Positions 1 through 10,989 of a stretch of DNA of 64,000 nt are shown here, piece by piece. Both the position numbers and the translations under genes were made by a program. How positions within the stretch are numbered: position 1 is the first letter of the stretch; the number at the start of each line of letters is the position of its first letter. The notes below the pieces were generated by a model. The model was not told the origin of the DNA. It made no database searches and saw only the letters and a program-made list of their open reading frames with translations. Source of the stretch: Trichobilharzia szidati (lineage: Eukaryota > Platyhelminthes > Trematoda > Strigeidida > Schistosomatidae); assembly GCA_944472155.2 (NCBI GenBank), contig OX235273.1, forward strand, positions 106,662,582-106,726,581. The letters are read 5' to 3'.

Positions 1-200
1 GTTGCTAAACTCATTGTGAATTGACTTCAGCTAGGGAAGCACTGAAAACCAGGACAGCTATTTTATTCTTGTGTGGGACTGTTTAGCGATCCACTCCCAT
101 GATCCCACCTGAGATCGAATTCAGTAGTTTCAAGTTACGAGGCGAGCTGGTTAAGTATTCAGCTACAGGAATGGCATCCACTAGCCAGCCTCTGAATTCT
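1..200 (-). mobile_element. HHR-SINE, diverged, split by SINE-1
   Basis: Reads on the minus strand as the hammerhead SINE: 3' segment first (16-50), then the degraded hammerhead block (51-92), then the B-box-like stretch (110-125) and head. It continues after a SINE-1 insertion at 478-520. The hammerhead core is too eroded to fold. Assignment rests on collinearity with better copies at 15437-15805 and 23725-24345. Confidence 0.6.
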
Positions 201-477
201 TTTTATTTTGTATTTTTATTCCTTTACGTTCTCAGTGGGACACTGGGCGACTTCAAGCTACAACTTTGAGGTTTCGGTAGCAGTGGTATTTATGTTTACG
301 GGGTGAGGCTTTTATCCTCATGTTCAACCTCCCCTCTTTATCAGTCTTGTTAATGGCTTAGTGAGGTAAAGGAGTGCGTCAGTGGCCGGGAATCCAAACC
401 CGAAAACCATACGCGTACTTGGCGAGCATTCTTACGCTGACGCACAGAAGTTACCGCTGAGCTATTTAGGCAACCCG
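201..477 (-). mobile_element. SINE-1 (tRNA-Gly-like head) with target duplication
   Basis: Minus-strand short element: A-rich tail at 201-220, segment matching the RTE LINE 3' end (220-250), body, then the tRNA-like head at 380-447 with a diverged B box. The octamer TGAATTCT occurs at 193-200 and again at 478-485, and the interrupted HHR-SINE resumes exactly there, so the insertion boundaries are well supported. The 447-477 stretch is an extra tRNA-5'-like segment not seen in other copies. Confidence 0.75.
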
Positions 478-504
478 TGAATTCTAACTCCTGCCAATTA
501 CCCT

Positions 505-640
505 TTTATATATTTATATATTTATACATATATATAGCAACACCGACAGGTAATAGCTTCACACACGACTTGGTGAACGCCGGTGTTCACAACTTCCCAG
601 TAAGACTACATATATTTATATATATGTTGGTGCAGAGTCG
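505..640. repeat. AT-rich (TATATT)-type simple sequence
   Basis: Two runs of alternating A/T around 508-535 and 608-625 flank a unique GC-richer stretch. No coding potential. Confidence 0.6.
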
Positions 641-849
641 TTGATAGGGGACTAATCAAAGGGGAATAAACATACATTTCTTTGCTACTCACTTCGTTGT
701 CTTTCTAGATGTCAAATCTTTAGCTGTTTTCTCTATTATCCCCTCCATCCTTTTTTTCCTACTTTGAAATGCATGTAAGTTAATTAATGATGATTTAAAT
801 AAACTCAAAGAAAAGTTGTGATGTTCACATCTTATTTGTTATTTGCTTC

Positions 850-1205
850 TTTTAGTTCTTAGAGGAACATATGGCTTCAGTCGTACGTCTCCATTGCGTT
901 CCCTTCTCTGCCAACGTTTTCACCTGAATCCGTGTCTGCCCACGTGCTTTCATCTTCCCGTCACCTGCCCTTCTCCTCTGTGTCACCCTCGCACTGACGA
1001 CCAACTCGCCGCTTTCCATTCGGGTTCCACTGGAGCAATGGACTGGCGTGTGATGTCACTCACTTGATGGTTTGTTTTCTCAGAGTATGGTCAATCCACC
1101 TACATTTATTCCTACATATTTATCGCACAGTTGGTTCCTGCTGGGTTGGTTCATTCACTGCCAGAGATCTCTCCCTGTCACTGATCTTTTCTGGCCATCT
1201 GAATG
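850..1205 (-). mobile_element. RTE LINE 3' end, truncated
   Basis: On the minus strand this encodes the C-terminal part of the RTE polyprotein: counterparts of the GRPRVTWRR-like and RRWIGH-like segments can be followed with frame breaks. The 3' terminus is the 'frame-end/AGGAACAT' block at 850-875 shared with all RTE copies here. It is 5'-truncated next to the inverted repeat at 1201-1353. Pseudogenic. Confidence 0.75.
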
Positions 1206-1353
1206 GAAAGGATATACTTCAAAGTTGGAATGACAGCATAAAGAAAGTATATCTTAAATTTAGATATCCAAGAGAGCTTACATCTTAGATATCTAGATTT
1301 AAGATATACTTTCTTTGCTGTCATTCCAACTCTGAAGTAGGTTATTTCCATTC
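1201..1353. repeat. Inverted repeat, ~70-bp arms
   Basis: 1201-1272 and the reverse complement of 1284-1353 match over their whole length with only a few differences, separated by ~11 bp. Both outer ends read GAATGGAAA inwards. It sits directly at the truncated end of an RTE fragment. It could be a fold-back element or an inversion duplication; no ORF. Confidence 0.8.
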
Positions 1354-1620
1354 TTTATTATGACCACTGTAATTTCCGATAGCGGTATGTAGATGATGAT
1401 GGAGTGATTTAGTGCTACAGTTTGGTATTCATTGTTTCATAGAAAGCTATGTTCTTCGTTATTTAAAAGGAGGGTGAGGGAAGGGTTCTTACATCCTGTA
1501 GTGGTTTTTCAGCTTTCGTAGGATAGCGATCAACGAAACATCATACTCACTAGGAGGGCTCAGAGTAAACAAATCAAAATAGCTATTGACCGTACAATAT
1601 GTCTGAAACATAAATTGCTG

Positions 1621-2160
1621 CTTATTATTATTTCCTTGGGTTCCAGGTGGAATATATGGCTTCAACAGCACATTTCCCTTTTGTCCTGTTCTCTGCAGTC
1701 TTCTTTAGCTGTCCACACGATTGTCCATAAGTTTGCATCGCCTTCACACAATATCTCCTCCGTGTCACCCTCAGACCAACGCCCAACTAATTGTTTCCCC
1801 TTTCAGGTTCCACTGGAGTGATGGCCTGGTGTGCAGTGTCATTCAACGGTCTCCTTAGCAGGTGTCGCATCCATCTCTATTTGTTCGAAATATTTGTGGA
1901 GCAATGGTTCTTGATTATTTAGTTTCCAGAGTTTCTTGTTGCTAATTTTATTCGGCCATTTGATCTTAAGTATGGAAGCAGAAAAGATGGATGTTGATGA
2001 AATTCTGCAGTAGGCGTTTGGAAATGATTCTCGTGACGCGTGAATCAATTTCCTCATCCACAGAGACGTGACTGACTCAACATTGGTGTTGAAAATCCGA
2101 ATTTTTTCTTTATACTGAATTCAGAAGATTCCCAAACTGATTTGAGATTGGTGAAGGGTG
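1621..2160 (-). mobile_element. RTE LINE 3' portion
   Basis: Minus-strand copy with the (TTA)n tail at 1621-1632, the 3'-terminal block, then C-terminal coding sequence reaching the region homologous to NNKIRIFN at ~2085-2110 and slightly beyond. Many stops and indels. Same family as 59876-60985. Confidence 0.8.
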
Positions 2161-2191
2161 TTATGGACCTGTCGTTGATTGATATGATCTA

Positions 2192-2391
2192 AGGATTTCA
2201 TCATGAACTGACATCAATTAGAGGACCATTGTAAAACCTTCAGGGAGTACTGGGTAGCTGATTCGTCTTAGTTTGGGACTCTTTTTCCAACTTCTGCCAA
2301 TTTACGATATGGCGCGACCACTAGCGAATGTCATTGCTGGCGAGTATTTGTCCTCACACCCGATCTGCTGTACCCCACTGGTCACGACCAT
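2192..2391 (-). mobile_element. HHR-SINE, internally deleted
   Basis: Minus strand: 3' segment 2192-2245, remnant hammerhead block 2246-2285, then the distal 5' part (2290-2390); the tRNA-like middle is missing. It is head-to-head with the next element, forming one of several inverted HHR-SINE pairs. Confidence 0.7.
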
Positions 2392-2610
2392 GGAACATAG
2401 TCATGAACCATTGGATCAGTTTCCAGTGGCTTAATGGTCTACGAGCTCGCTCGCATTGTAACCAGAAGGTTGTGCGTTCGAACCTCCTGTGGTGGGTGCG
2501 TACTGGTGAAGAGTCCCAAACTAGGATGGAGGAAACAGCTGTCTGGTAGTAGCCCCAGGTTTTCTAATGGTTTTTCAATCGATGTGAGTTCAGATAAATT
2601 CTGGAAACCA
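2392..2610 (+). mobile_element. HHR-SINE, insertion-type hammerhead
   Basis: A-box-like TGGCTTAATGG at ~2427-2437, B-box-like GTTCGAACC at ~2477, then hammerhead-like block 2501-2552 and the 3' segment. The block carries extra bases between stem II and the GAAA, as in several copies here, so catalysis is unlikely. Confidence 0.75.
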
Positions 2611-3360
2611 ATCAAATCCCTGAATATGATGTGATCTTGTTGACAGCTGATGTGGCCGAGTGGATTGATGCGTGGAAGAAATAATACTGAAACAATGAAC
2701 AACTCAACTGATACGCTAGATACACCTATTCGTTCGTAATACCTCACGCTACACTGGGCCACATAAACATCAAAAGACAAAGACTGGTCTGTGACTGTTA
2801 GAATGAGCTTTTTCTTAGGAAGAACACGTCATATTTACATATTTTTTTACCACATTTAAGTCGCCTAGGGGCAATGGAAATAGGCTGTTCCAAATGATAG
2901 GTGGTTCGGTTAAGGTAGGCGAAAAATAAATATTCTGACTGGTTGGCAATCTGACCATGAATGACCAAGGTGAGAAAAAGATAATGAGTTATAAGACGAT
3001 GATTATTTTAAGCTGATTCCTATCAACGGTGAAACAGAAATACGTTTACAAGGAATCACCTCAAGCCTGATCATATAATCTGGCACACACGACATTCACC
3101 CAACTGTTTGCGAGATTCGTAGGTGCAATTTGCCTTGGAAAGGAAAGTTATTCACAGCATAGGTGATATCAAGTGTAAAATGTGAAAAGAATGTATTGCA
3201 GATTTATATCAGTGGTACTAGTGGTATGAGGATCTGGTTTTCCAGCATCGACATTGGGAAAGTATAGTGATTCATACTTATAGTTGAAGAGTTTGGAAAC
3301 TGACTGATAAATTTATTTAACCCCTGAGGATTTAGTGTTAACATTGCCATTGTCGTCAAA
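2611..3360. other. No gene or known repeat recognised
   Basis: Unassigned AT-rich sequence. Short ORFs on both strands do not resemble anything I know and overlap repeat edges. Confidence 0.5.
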
Positions 3361-3510
3361 TCTGCTTATATCAGTTAGAGAACCATTGGAAAACCTGCAG
3401 GGAGTACTGCCAGACAGCTGTCTTCCCCGTCCTAGTTTGGGACTCTTCAGCAGTACGCACCCACCGGGGTTTGAACTCAGGACCTTCTGGTTACAAGGAG
3501 AGCTAGACCC
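3361..3510 (-). mobile_element. HHR-SINE (minus half of inverted pair)
   Basis: 3' segment, hammerhead block (3408-3465) and B-box region on the minus strand. Truncated where the plus-strand partner starts. The block has extra bases before the GAAA position. Confidence 0.75.
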
Positions 3511-3632
3511 CGGTGGGTACGTGCTACTGCAGAGTCCCAAACTAGTATGGAGGAAACAGCTGTCTGGCAGCAATCTCTACAGGTTTTCCAATGGTTCTCT
3601 AACTGATGTCAGCTCATGATGAAATCCTGCAA
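3511..3632 (+). mobile_element. HHR-SINE (plus half of inverted pair)
   Basis: Begins inside the head, then hammerhead block 3522-3570 and the complete 3' segment ending near 3632. With 3361-3510 it forms an imperfect palindrome. Confidence 0.75.
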
Positions 3633-4940
3633 CCAATCGAACGAAATCATTACGAAACCAGTACTTGAAAATCTGCTAATAATTATTCCTTGTTAAATTA
3701 GTTCAAACTGAATCAGTGGATGAATGGATTTCACTTTGAACAAGTTTCACAGGAACCTCTGCTTTGAATTCGTTCATAGAGGAAACAAAAAGACGATTGC
3801 AGAGTGGGTGATTCTTTCTTTTCGACAAAGCTATCAACTAGACTAGACATTCATGAAAAATATATACAATAGATGGGCAAGGAAGTTCCAGAATTATTTC
3901 CGAACAGAAGTCAAAATATGACAAATAGAAAGATGAAGTTACGTCATACGAACAGGAATTAGAAACTTTATGATAAGAAAAATAAACAGGAAGATTGCTT
4001 AGGAAACGTAACTAAATAATAATTATTTTTAATGGTTACCATGGTAACAACAAAGTTTGAACGTAATTTGGACTTATTGAAGACATGACAATGGCTTGAA
4101 ATTCTGAATTTCTAACGATTCAGCTATGTTCACTCACTCCATTTGATAAGTTTAGAAGAATCATGTTTAAGATTGAAGAATTTCTTACATACAGCTCAGT
4201 GTTGTGAATTCACGAAGTGTTCTGTTGTTTAGCTAATGACACAGTTCCGTTCTCCTTTTGCTAGTCAGGCTGAGTAGCTTTCCAGAGAACATTTTAAAAG
4301 CGGACACAACTTACAGGCAATGTAATCAGCTCCACAGTAGTAAGTGAGTACGCTGATGTCGCTAGATATGACACAACTTCTTCCACGTGTTGGCTGAACT
4401 GTTTCATACAAGAAAGCGTTATTTGTAGACTGGCGAAGATGTTCTCAACTCTTTAACTTCGCTGCCACCGTCGTTTCTTCTTTATTTTGTTATCTAATTC
4501 AGTTAAACAGACGTACTCTAAAAACATTTTCATGACAATTTTTCAGCTTGAATTTATAGTAAACAGACTAATAAATAGCTTCAATTAATACATGTTTAAT
4601 TACCTATGAGTGAGAATCAACCTACAAACCACTTCATTTCTATTTTTAGAAACTCAGAATAAGGTAGAGATAGACTTTGGAATTTCAGTTTATCAAAAAA
4701 ACATCTTCAGAACGAATGACGTACTTAGATAGATCAATTATTAAGTTCACATTTTGCCTAAAAACTACATGTAGTATTAACAGTTGGAAAACTCTGTTGG
4801 TAAATTGCATAAACCATTAAGCCTACGTTCTGTCCATCTATCATTTTGTTTTAATAGTCCGATTACATCTGAGAATGTCAATCAACACTCGCGCTTATTT
4901 CCAATTAGGTTTCAATTGAGCTTGTGAACCAACTTTATTT
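3633..4940. other. No gene or known repeat recognised
   Basis: About 1.3 kb of AT-rich unique-looking sequence. I see no ORF with recognisable motifs, and none of the repeat families of this window. Confidence 0.5.
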
Positions 4941-4944
4941 AAGA

Positions 4945-5130
4945 AGTCGTTGAAAACCATAGAGTACTGGATAGCTAACTCGTTCTAGAAGGGCTACTCT
5001 TCAGAAGCACTCACCCAAGACCTTCAGGTTACGAAGTGAGCTCGTTGATCACTCAGCTAGTTGGATGAAGTCTGTTGACCCAAGAATTCTAAACTCCACC
5101 ATCAGCCTAAGTCATCAATGAGCATCTATC
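4945..5130 (-). mobile_element. HHR-SINE, degraded
   Basis: Collinear on the minus strand with the 3' segment, the hammerhead block remnant (~4968-5010), the B-box stretch and the distal 5' part. Core residues are not preserved. Confidence 0.55.
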
Positions 5131-5271
5131 CTCAATATCTGATATGGTGAGGACTTCTCAACACAAGGACTTCAGGCACCTCCATTCTATAGTCAGTCGG
5201 TAGTCAGCATTAATTCTAGGTAGAGTTGTAGGTTTGTACTTTTAGAGAAGTCTCAGACTACGATGAAACAT

Positions 5272-5780
5272 CTATCTAGTACTCCAATACTCTTAGGTCA
5301 ATGTTGAAGTCTGGAGTTTTCAAAACTAATGTCAATTCAGTTCTTCTGTATGTTTCAGAGACATGGGGCGTGAGTGACAAGAGGTATTCCGAAAAGACTG
5401 TAGACCTTCTTCAGCAGTTGCCTTAGCTGGCCTGATTCTAAACATCAGATAGTCAGAAAGGAGAGGCGAAATGGGAAATTTTGGCAACAAACCAACTGAT
5501 AACCTAATAGGTCACAACTATGAAGGGGAAAAATTAGGGGTAGATAGCAGGAAAACTTGAGGAGATCACTGAGAAACATCACGCGCTAGGCCAGAGCTTG
5601 AGTGGAACCGGAATGGAGAAGATCGTGTAAGGCGGAGGTAACAGCCTTTGGTAAATCACCTAAGAACCATCTAAGAAAGATTGCAGAGAACTTGGTGAAA
5701 TGGTGATGAGCTGCTGAAGCTCTATGTTCCGCTTAGAACCTAAAGGAGCAAAATAAATGATGATGATGATGATATAATAA
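5272..5780 (+). mobile_element. RTE LINE 3' end, old copy
   Basis: Plus strand; recognisable counterpart of the LLYGSETW segment at ~5335-5365 (here reading through SETW), followed by degraded C-terminal coding sequence and the 3'-terminal block near 5715-5750. The tail is (ATG)n at 5756-5775 instead of (TAA)n. Several frameshifts. Confidence 0.65.
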
Positions 5781-6185
5781 TGTAACATACAGCATCGTCA
5801 ACGGGGGTATTAGGAATAAAAAATAGTAACGAAAAAATTTCAGCCTACAAACAGCATTGTATCACAAAGAATATGAAAGAAGGTGAGGTTTGAAAGTAAA
5901 TTAGAAAATTTCACCTGGTCATGACACCACTAGTACGATAAATGAACTCTGCTGGTGTGGATATCGGATAATAATAATAATAATGTGAAATGAACTACCT
6001 TAGACAGACAGTGATGCTGAGTAACAGTCATAAGTCATTTCTCAACAACTCTGTCTTTCTGTATGTCTACATGTCTGGCCTCGATCATTTTAATTACTGT
6101 AACAACTAGATCACTAAATAATAATTTCAAGCTAAATTATTAAAAACAGCTTCAGTAGTTAACATTCACAACTGTCTCCTGAACA
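5781..6185. other. No gene recognised; short (ATA)n run
   Basis: Contains an (ATA/TAA)n run near 5970-5985 and otherwise unassigned sequence. Confidence 0.5.
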
Positions 6186-6187
6186 CT

Positions 6188-6959
6188 TTGAGCAGCAATC
6201 TTCGTATGTTTGGCATGCGATTCGCCCCTGTAAAATGTAAGATGCTGCTACAGAACTGGACTACGTCAACTCCTAGCTTAGTGATAGGGAGTGAAGTGAT
6301 AGAACATGTTGACCACTTCACCTATTTGAGAATTTATATCACCACCGACGGACTGGTTGGTGACGAAATCTCAGCATGGATCCAAAAAGCTCGAGCTACT
6401 TTCACTAACTTACACCATCTCTGGCGTAGGCGTGACATCCGGCTATCAACCAAGGGACGTGTGTACTGCTCAGCAGTTCGCTCCGTCCTTCTCTATGACT
6501 CTGAAACATGGCCAATACGAGTTGAAGACATGAAAAGGTTGACTGTTTTTGATAATAGATGTCTACGATCTCTTTCTCACCTTAGGTGGTATAATAAGGT
6601 AAGTAATGTTGACGTTAGGCGTAGAGTGTTGGGCAAGGAGGGAAAATCAATCGAAGAGGCTATAAAGTTACATAGATTGAGATGGCTAGGTCACGTGATT
6701 CGCATGCCTATCCATCGCCTCCCCCGACGGACGGGCATTACTAGCTGATATAGGTGCAGGTTGGAAAAGAGTAAGTGGTGGCCAAAAAAAACATGGCATC
6801 AATCAATCCATGAAATCCTTGACAGTTAAACTAATTGAGGTAGGGAGATGCAGACTTCCGGGTTGGGACCCTCGGGACTCCAAGAATCAATGGCTGGAGA
6901 CAATAGGTGACATGGCTCAAAATCGTTGCCAATGGCGCAGATGTATTCAGTCTCTGTAA
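6188..6959 (+). pseudogene. Non-LTR retrotransposon RT C-terminus (third family), frameshifted
   Basis: A 186-residue frame (6188-6748) carries the post-catalytic part of a LINE polyprotein: FTYL (residues ~42-45), IQKARATFTNL (~65-75), LLYDSETW (~101-108), CLRSLSHLRW (~125-134) and LHRLRWLGHVIRMPIHRLPRR (~160-181). The homologous continuation (GAGWKRVSGGQ, GWDPRD, ENQWL-like, QWRRCIQSL) lies in the next frame, so a single-base shift near 6735 breaks the ORF; the stop of the shifted frame is 6957-6959. It lacks the endonuclease and the RT catalytic box, so it is 5'-truncated. Sequence to ~7100 is probably its 3' UTR. Distinct from the RTE and CR1-like families of this window. Confidence 0.8.
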
Positions 6960-7127
6960 TCTTTCATATTCCTTTCTACCATTACTCATTGTGTTTCACT
7001 CTTATACTTGTCGAAACTCTATTTATTCTCTTCACTCAACTTCTTTTCTACCTTAGTGTGCTATTTGGAACGTGACAACTCGAACTGCTCCACTTCAATA
7101 TCAAGTTCTATGTTGAATCCAGACAGA

Positions 7128-7892
7128 CAGATAGACCTAGACAAGGAGGTGATTCAAAACGGAAAACTCAGTGAGGCATTCAAAGTGAATACAAGAGTAA
7201 GACAAGGCTGCCTGCTTATTATCACCGATGTTATTCATAATTGTCGTGGACTGGATTATGCATCAAACTGTGCGTGGGCAAAGAGGAGACAAGAGTACAC
7301 TGGACCACCGATTAGAGAAGACGCTAGAAGATCTGGATTTCGAAGATGATATATGTCTAATGTCACACAAACTCGAAGACTTGTAGGCAAAACCCAACCA
7401 ACAGGCTGAAGAAGCAATACAGTGAAGACAGGACTGCAGGTGAACACAGAGAAGACGGAGTTGATGAAGATGACCAATCAACAGCAACAACAACCAGCAC
7501 CAATCACCATCAAAGGGAGAGATTTAACACAGCTTATCTCCTTCACTTATCTAGGCAGCCAGCATCCTTTCAACTATACGCAGTCGGAACGGATGAAGAT
7601 GTCACAACGGTAATCGGAAAAGCAAAAACCACCTTCATCAATCTGAAAGCAGTGTGGAAATCTCCAGAACTCAGCGTAAAGAATACGATTAGTATTCTCA
7701 ACACCAGTGTCGAGTCACTTCTTCTTATTGGGTCAGAGACTTGACTCATGAGTCACAGAGAAACAAATCCCACAGCCAGCTGCAGACTTTTATCAACAGC
7801 TGCCTTCACTCTTCATCGAAGATTAGATGGCCAACCGGAAAGAATCAGTAACAAGAAACTGTGAGAAAAATCTAACCAAGAACCGTTCCCTC
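7128..7892 (+). mobile_element. RTE LINE, 5' part of an interrupted copy
   Basis: Encodes NGKLSEAFKV, VRQGCLL and, near 7335-7360, LDFEDDICLM, the RT motif C with FADD changed to FEDD. It is followed by the Gln-rich linker (~7480), ARTFINL-like and SETW-like segments, and breaks off at the LW(E)-like segment near 7890. The upstream RT is deleted: sequence jumps from a VDREVI-like stretch to VIQNGK. The remainder of the same element is found at 8640-8912. Confidence 0.8.
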
Positions 7893-8639
7893 TTAATTTT
7901 TCCAGGGCTAATGAAGAAAGACTATACCTTATTACGCAGGATGTTAAAGGTTGTCAGCAGGATAAGCAACGTGCCACTTAACCAGCTTGTTAATAGTATG
8001 GTCAACAGGCACTTGAACTCATGTGAAAAATGGGCCAAATCCATTTTATCTAAATCACACCACACTCTTCATTCACAACTCTCCCTTTGTATCTTATCAG
8101 GCAGAACCAGAAGCCTATATAGAAAACTATGTGCTCGCACTAGCAAGTACAAAAACTCAACCATACCCTACTTAGCTCGTGTTCTGTGCGATAAAGAAAG
8201 CATTAGGCGTGAAACTTATAACTTATTAAATAGTGAGTAGAACAACTGGATCTCGTCTTTCCAACTCACATCATTTAGAGGTGCAACGTTTTCTCTCTTT
8301 CTTTTCCTTTTCTCTCTTTTTTTCGGTTATGTTCTGCTTTGTTTCGTTCTTCCTTACAAACTCTACTTAAAACATTCTTCTTATTTCTTTCACACTTGGT
8401 GCATCTCGACCTTTTTGTTACCGCTTACGCCAGCAAATATGCTAGTATCTACTTTTCTAACACCTTCAAACACTCTGTGCATTTTTGGCTTTGCTACCGA
8501 CATGACAATATGTTGTTGCCAAAACTAACTGAGATTACCCTTAATCTGTGTAGAATTTTTTTATTGTTAATGCACTAATTGGATGCAGTACTGTAGTAAA
8601 AATGCTGAGAATTCCATTCTGTATCACCTATCGTTTAAG
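7893..8639 (+). mobile_element. CR1-like LINE 3' end nested in the RTE
   Basis: A 137-residue frame (7827-8240) is mostly the C-terminus of the CR1-like family: LLRRMLKVVSRIS, VNRHLNSCEKWA, RTRSLYRKL, ARTSKYKNSTIPYLARVL. It is followed by the ~400-nt 3' UTR whose end (8590-8630) matches other copies. The first residues of the frame belong to the host RTE. The (ATT)n tail is missing here. Confidence 0.85.
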
Positions 8640-8915
8640 AAATATGTCGGAGAAAAGGGAGATGGATTGGGCACACACTGAGAAGACCCTCGAATGACAT
8701 CGCACGCCGGGCCCTCAAGTGGAACAGGAATGGCGAGAGACCAGTGGGTCGTCGGTGTGATGATGACATAGAGAAGATCGTGTGAGGAGGAGATGAGAGA
8801 TTATGGGCAGTCGTGGGCTCATCTGAAGAGGACAGAAGAAAAAAGAACAAAACGGAGGTATGATGTTGATGCTCTGTGTTCCACTCGGAACCCAAGGGAA
8901 CAATAATAATAATAA
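8640..8915 (+). mobile_element. RTE LINE, 3' part of the interrupted copy
   Basis: Resumes with the RRK-RWIGH-like segment (8650-8680), then the GR/TWRR-like and final segments, the 3'-terminal block at 8875-8900 and the (AAT)n tail at 8901-8914. Strand and order match 7128-7892, so the CR1-like LINE inserted into a pre-existing RTE. Confidence 0.85.
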
Positions 8916-8984
8916 CTGCAATGGAATAATTATCTAATCACAATATTTATACATACTTGGATATTTCAAATAGCTTTGTAATTA

Positions 8985-9475
8985 TCGTCCACTTTTCTCC
9001 TAGACTGAGTATCATTTTTCTGACATTTTCATATGATATACTGACTTGATCCTTATTTGCTGTCTTTGTTCCTTCTCTTTGTAGTTGCACGATACATTGA
9101 TAATGTGTCATTTCGCTACGTGATTTCGTCTGAGTGAATGAAGATAATTCTGACCTTGGATTGTCTAGATGGATTGTCGGTGTGTGATTCTTGTTAACAG
9201 AAATCTTGATCCCACATTGTTGCGAATGTTCTACCTGATTCTAAGTACTTGTTTTGTACTAGAAAATAATAATCTAGACTGTATAGCTAGCTGCCTAACT
9301 GCGTTATTGAGAACTAGATAGATTTCAAGGTGAATAACCGTCTTTGGAGCGTTTTATGATTGTGCGTGTCTCAAGGAAGTTATGGCCAGCTACGCAGCAG
9401 TACGCAGAGACTAGTTTCGTGCGTTCATACCACAGCGGCTTAGACAATTATACCCACTTTCTTGTAAGCCATTTA
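8985..9475 (-). mobile_element. PLE 3' UTR (same family as 54.4-54.9 kb)
   Basis: Collinear with 54400-54930, which lies just downstream of a GIY-YIG frame on the minus strand, and partly with 30365-30530. Noncoding; assigned only by that similarity. Confidence 0.55.
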
Positions 9476-9552
9476 TAATATCAAGCAGACTACGCATAAT
9501 ATGATTCCATTTTTTAGTAGTTACTTTGATCCAGTCATGAAGTTTCTGTAGC

Positions 9553-9656
9553 AGTTTGGTTAAGTTTTGCGGGTGAAGTTGCTAGCACCACGCCCCAACC
9601 CTCCCTGTTTATCCGGGCTTGGGACCGGCTAGAAAACTAATGAGCTAGTAATCTAG
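9553..9656 (-). mobile_element. RTE LINE 5' end, inverted
   Basis: Reverse complement of the RTE 5' leader seen at 18867-18985. Its outermost 5' base lies at the junction with the sense 3' part starting at 9657, the geometry expected of a twin-primed 5' inversion. Confidence 0.7.
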
Positions 9657-10285
9657 GCGAGGTTAATCGAAGACCTACAAGCGAAAACCGACAAACTGGT
9701 CGAAGAAGCAGAAAAGACACGACTCCCGGTGAACATAGACAAGACGGAGGTTATGAAAATAACCAACCAACAACAACAACAGCAGCAACATCCAGTGCCA
9801 ATCACCATCAACGGGAGCAATTTGAAAGAGGTCACTCCATTCACTTATCTAGGGAGCATTGTCTCAACCACAGGAGGAACGGACGAGGATGTCAAGTCGA
9901 GAATCGGGAAGGCGAGAAACACATTCATCAACCTGAAACCAATCTGGAAATCTTCGTCACTCAGCATCAACAACAAAATTCGGATTTTCAATACAAACGT
10001 AAAGTCAATTTTGCTCTACGGATCAGAAACTTGGCGGGTCACAAAGAATATTTTCAACAGGTTGCAGACCTTTATCAACAACTGTCTTCGCTCCATACTG
10101 AAGATTAGATGGCCGGAAAGAATCACAAACAAGAAGCTATGGGAACAAACGAAACAGGAACCAATCGCCCAACAAATATGCAGGAGAAAGTGGAGATGGA
10201 TTGGACACTCACTAGCTGAGGAGGCCGTTGGGTGACATTGCGCGTCAGGCCCTCGAGTGGAACCCGAAAGAGAAGCGGCGAGTGT
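9657..10285 (+). mobile_element. RTE LINE C-terminal coding part
   Basis: The best preserved RTE C-terminus: frame 9729-10235 (168 aa) contains NIDKTEVMKITN, a Gln run, FTYLGSIVSTTGGTDEDV, ARNTFINLKPIWKSSSL, RIFNTNVKSILLYGSETW, FINNCLRSILKIRWPERITN, LWEQTKQEPIAQQI and RRKWRWIGHSL. A frameshift then turns the expected RRP into AEEAVG and stops. Homology continues to ~10285, where the element is cut off before its 3' end. No RT catalytic motif is present. Confidence 0.85.
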
Positions 10286-10429
10286 CGGCGAGTACGCTCA
10301 AGATAACTAGCTCCACGCAAGCAGTTAAAATCGTAGATACATTTGTAGGAGGCGAAACAGGGTGGTTTTTCTTTATTTCTTGAACCGAGTAATAATTAGT
10401 TAGTGCAAACAGCATAAATTAGCTGTGTT
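10286..10429. other. Unassigned
   Basis: Nothing recognised between the truncated RTE and the PLE remnant. Confidence 0.4.
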
Positions 10430-10955
10430 AAAAGTCTATTTAAAGACACTCCTCAGAAATTGTGATAAAATCCTACTGTTAACATCTCCCGTGAATCGGC
10501 ATCTTAGAAACATAGACTTTTTGGAAATTGTGGGCACTCTCGGCTGTTTACTTGCTAAGTCCATATGTTCATTCAAACATTTTGTTAGGTTATCTGTTTC
10601 TCCTCAATAGATCACGAATAATACCGAGTTTTTCGTCTACTGTCTCATTTGAACAAATAAATCTAGCCCCACGAAACAAACATCTAACCAAATTGCGTTT
10701 GCATTGAAGGGGGACAAGACTTAGAAAGTGAGTATGTTGTCTAACTGATTAAGGTTTCCGATGCAGTCGTCTAAATATCATTCCACGTTTTTGTTTAGCC
10801 CTTAGGACGTCCAAAAACGAGATAGGATCACCTTGCCATTCTTCTTTTGGTAAAAATTCTGGTGGGACACGGAGGAAATCATTTGCCTGACTTTCTTTCT
10901 TCAAAATAATAAATGTATCATTAAATATGATGACAATAGAAATCAGTATCATGTA
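10430..10955 (-). pseudogene. PLE RT C-terminal remnant
   Basis: Minus-strand frame 10952-10749 reads FNDTFIILKK (motif C with YxDD altered to FND), then ISFLDVL, FRRLHRKP, the usual PLE order. A different frame further downstream (10740-10600) gives LVRCLFRGARFICSNE and DEKLGIIRDLLRRN, matching the RT-to-endonuclease linker of the PLE at 63.5 kb. Broken by frameshifts; the GIY-YIG domain is not evident. Confidence 0.7.
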
Positions 10956-10989
10956 TTACATTTTAGAAAAGCCATTCTTTAGTTCCTCT

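Noticed and set aside
2650..2690. tRNA-Leu/Ser-like GTGGCCGAGTGG
   Set aside because: No B box or acceptor stem at the required spacing.
4034..4050. Short perfect palindrome GTTACCATGGTAAC
   Set aside because: Isolated 14-bp palindrome without context or repetition.
6188..6748. 186-residue ORF as a host gene
   Set aside because: It carries the non-LTR C-terminal segments (SETW, RLRWLGHVIRMP) and its homologous continuation lies in another frame.
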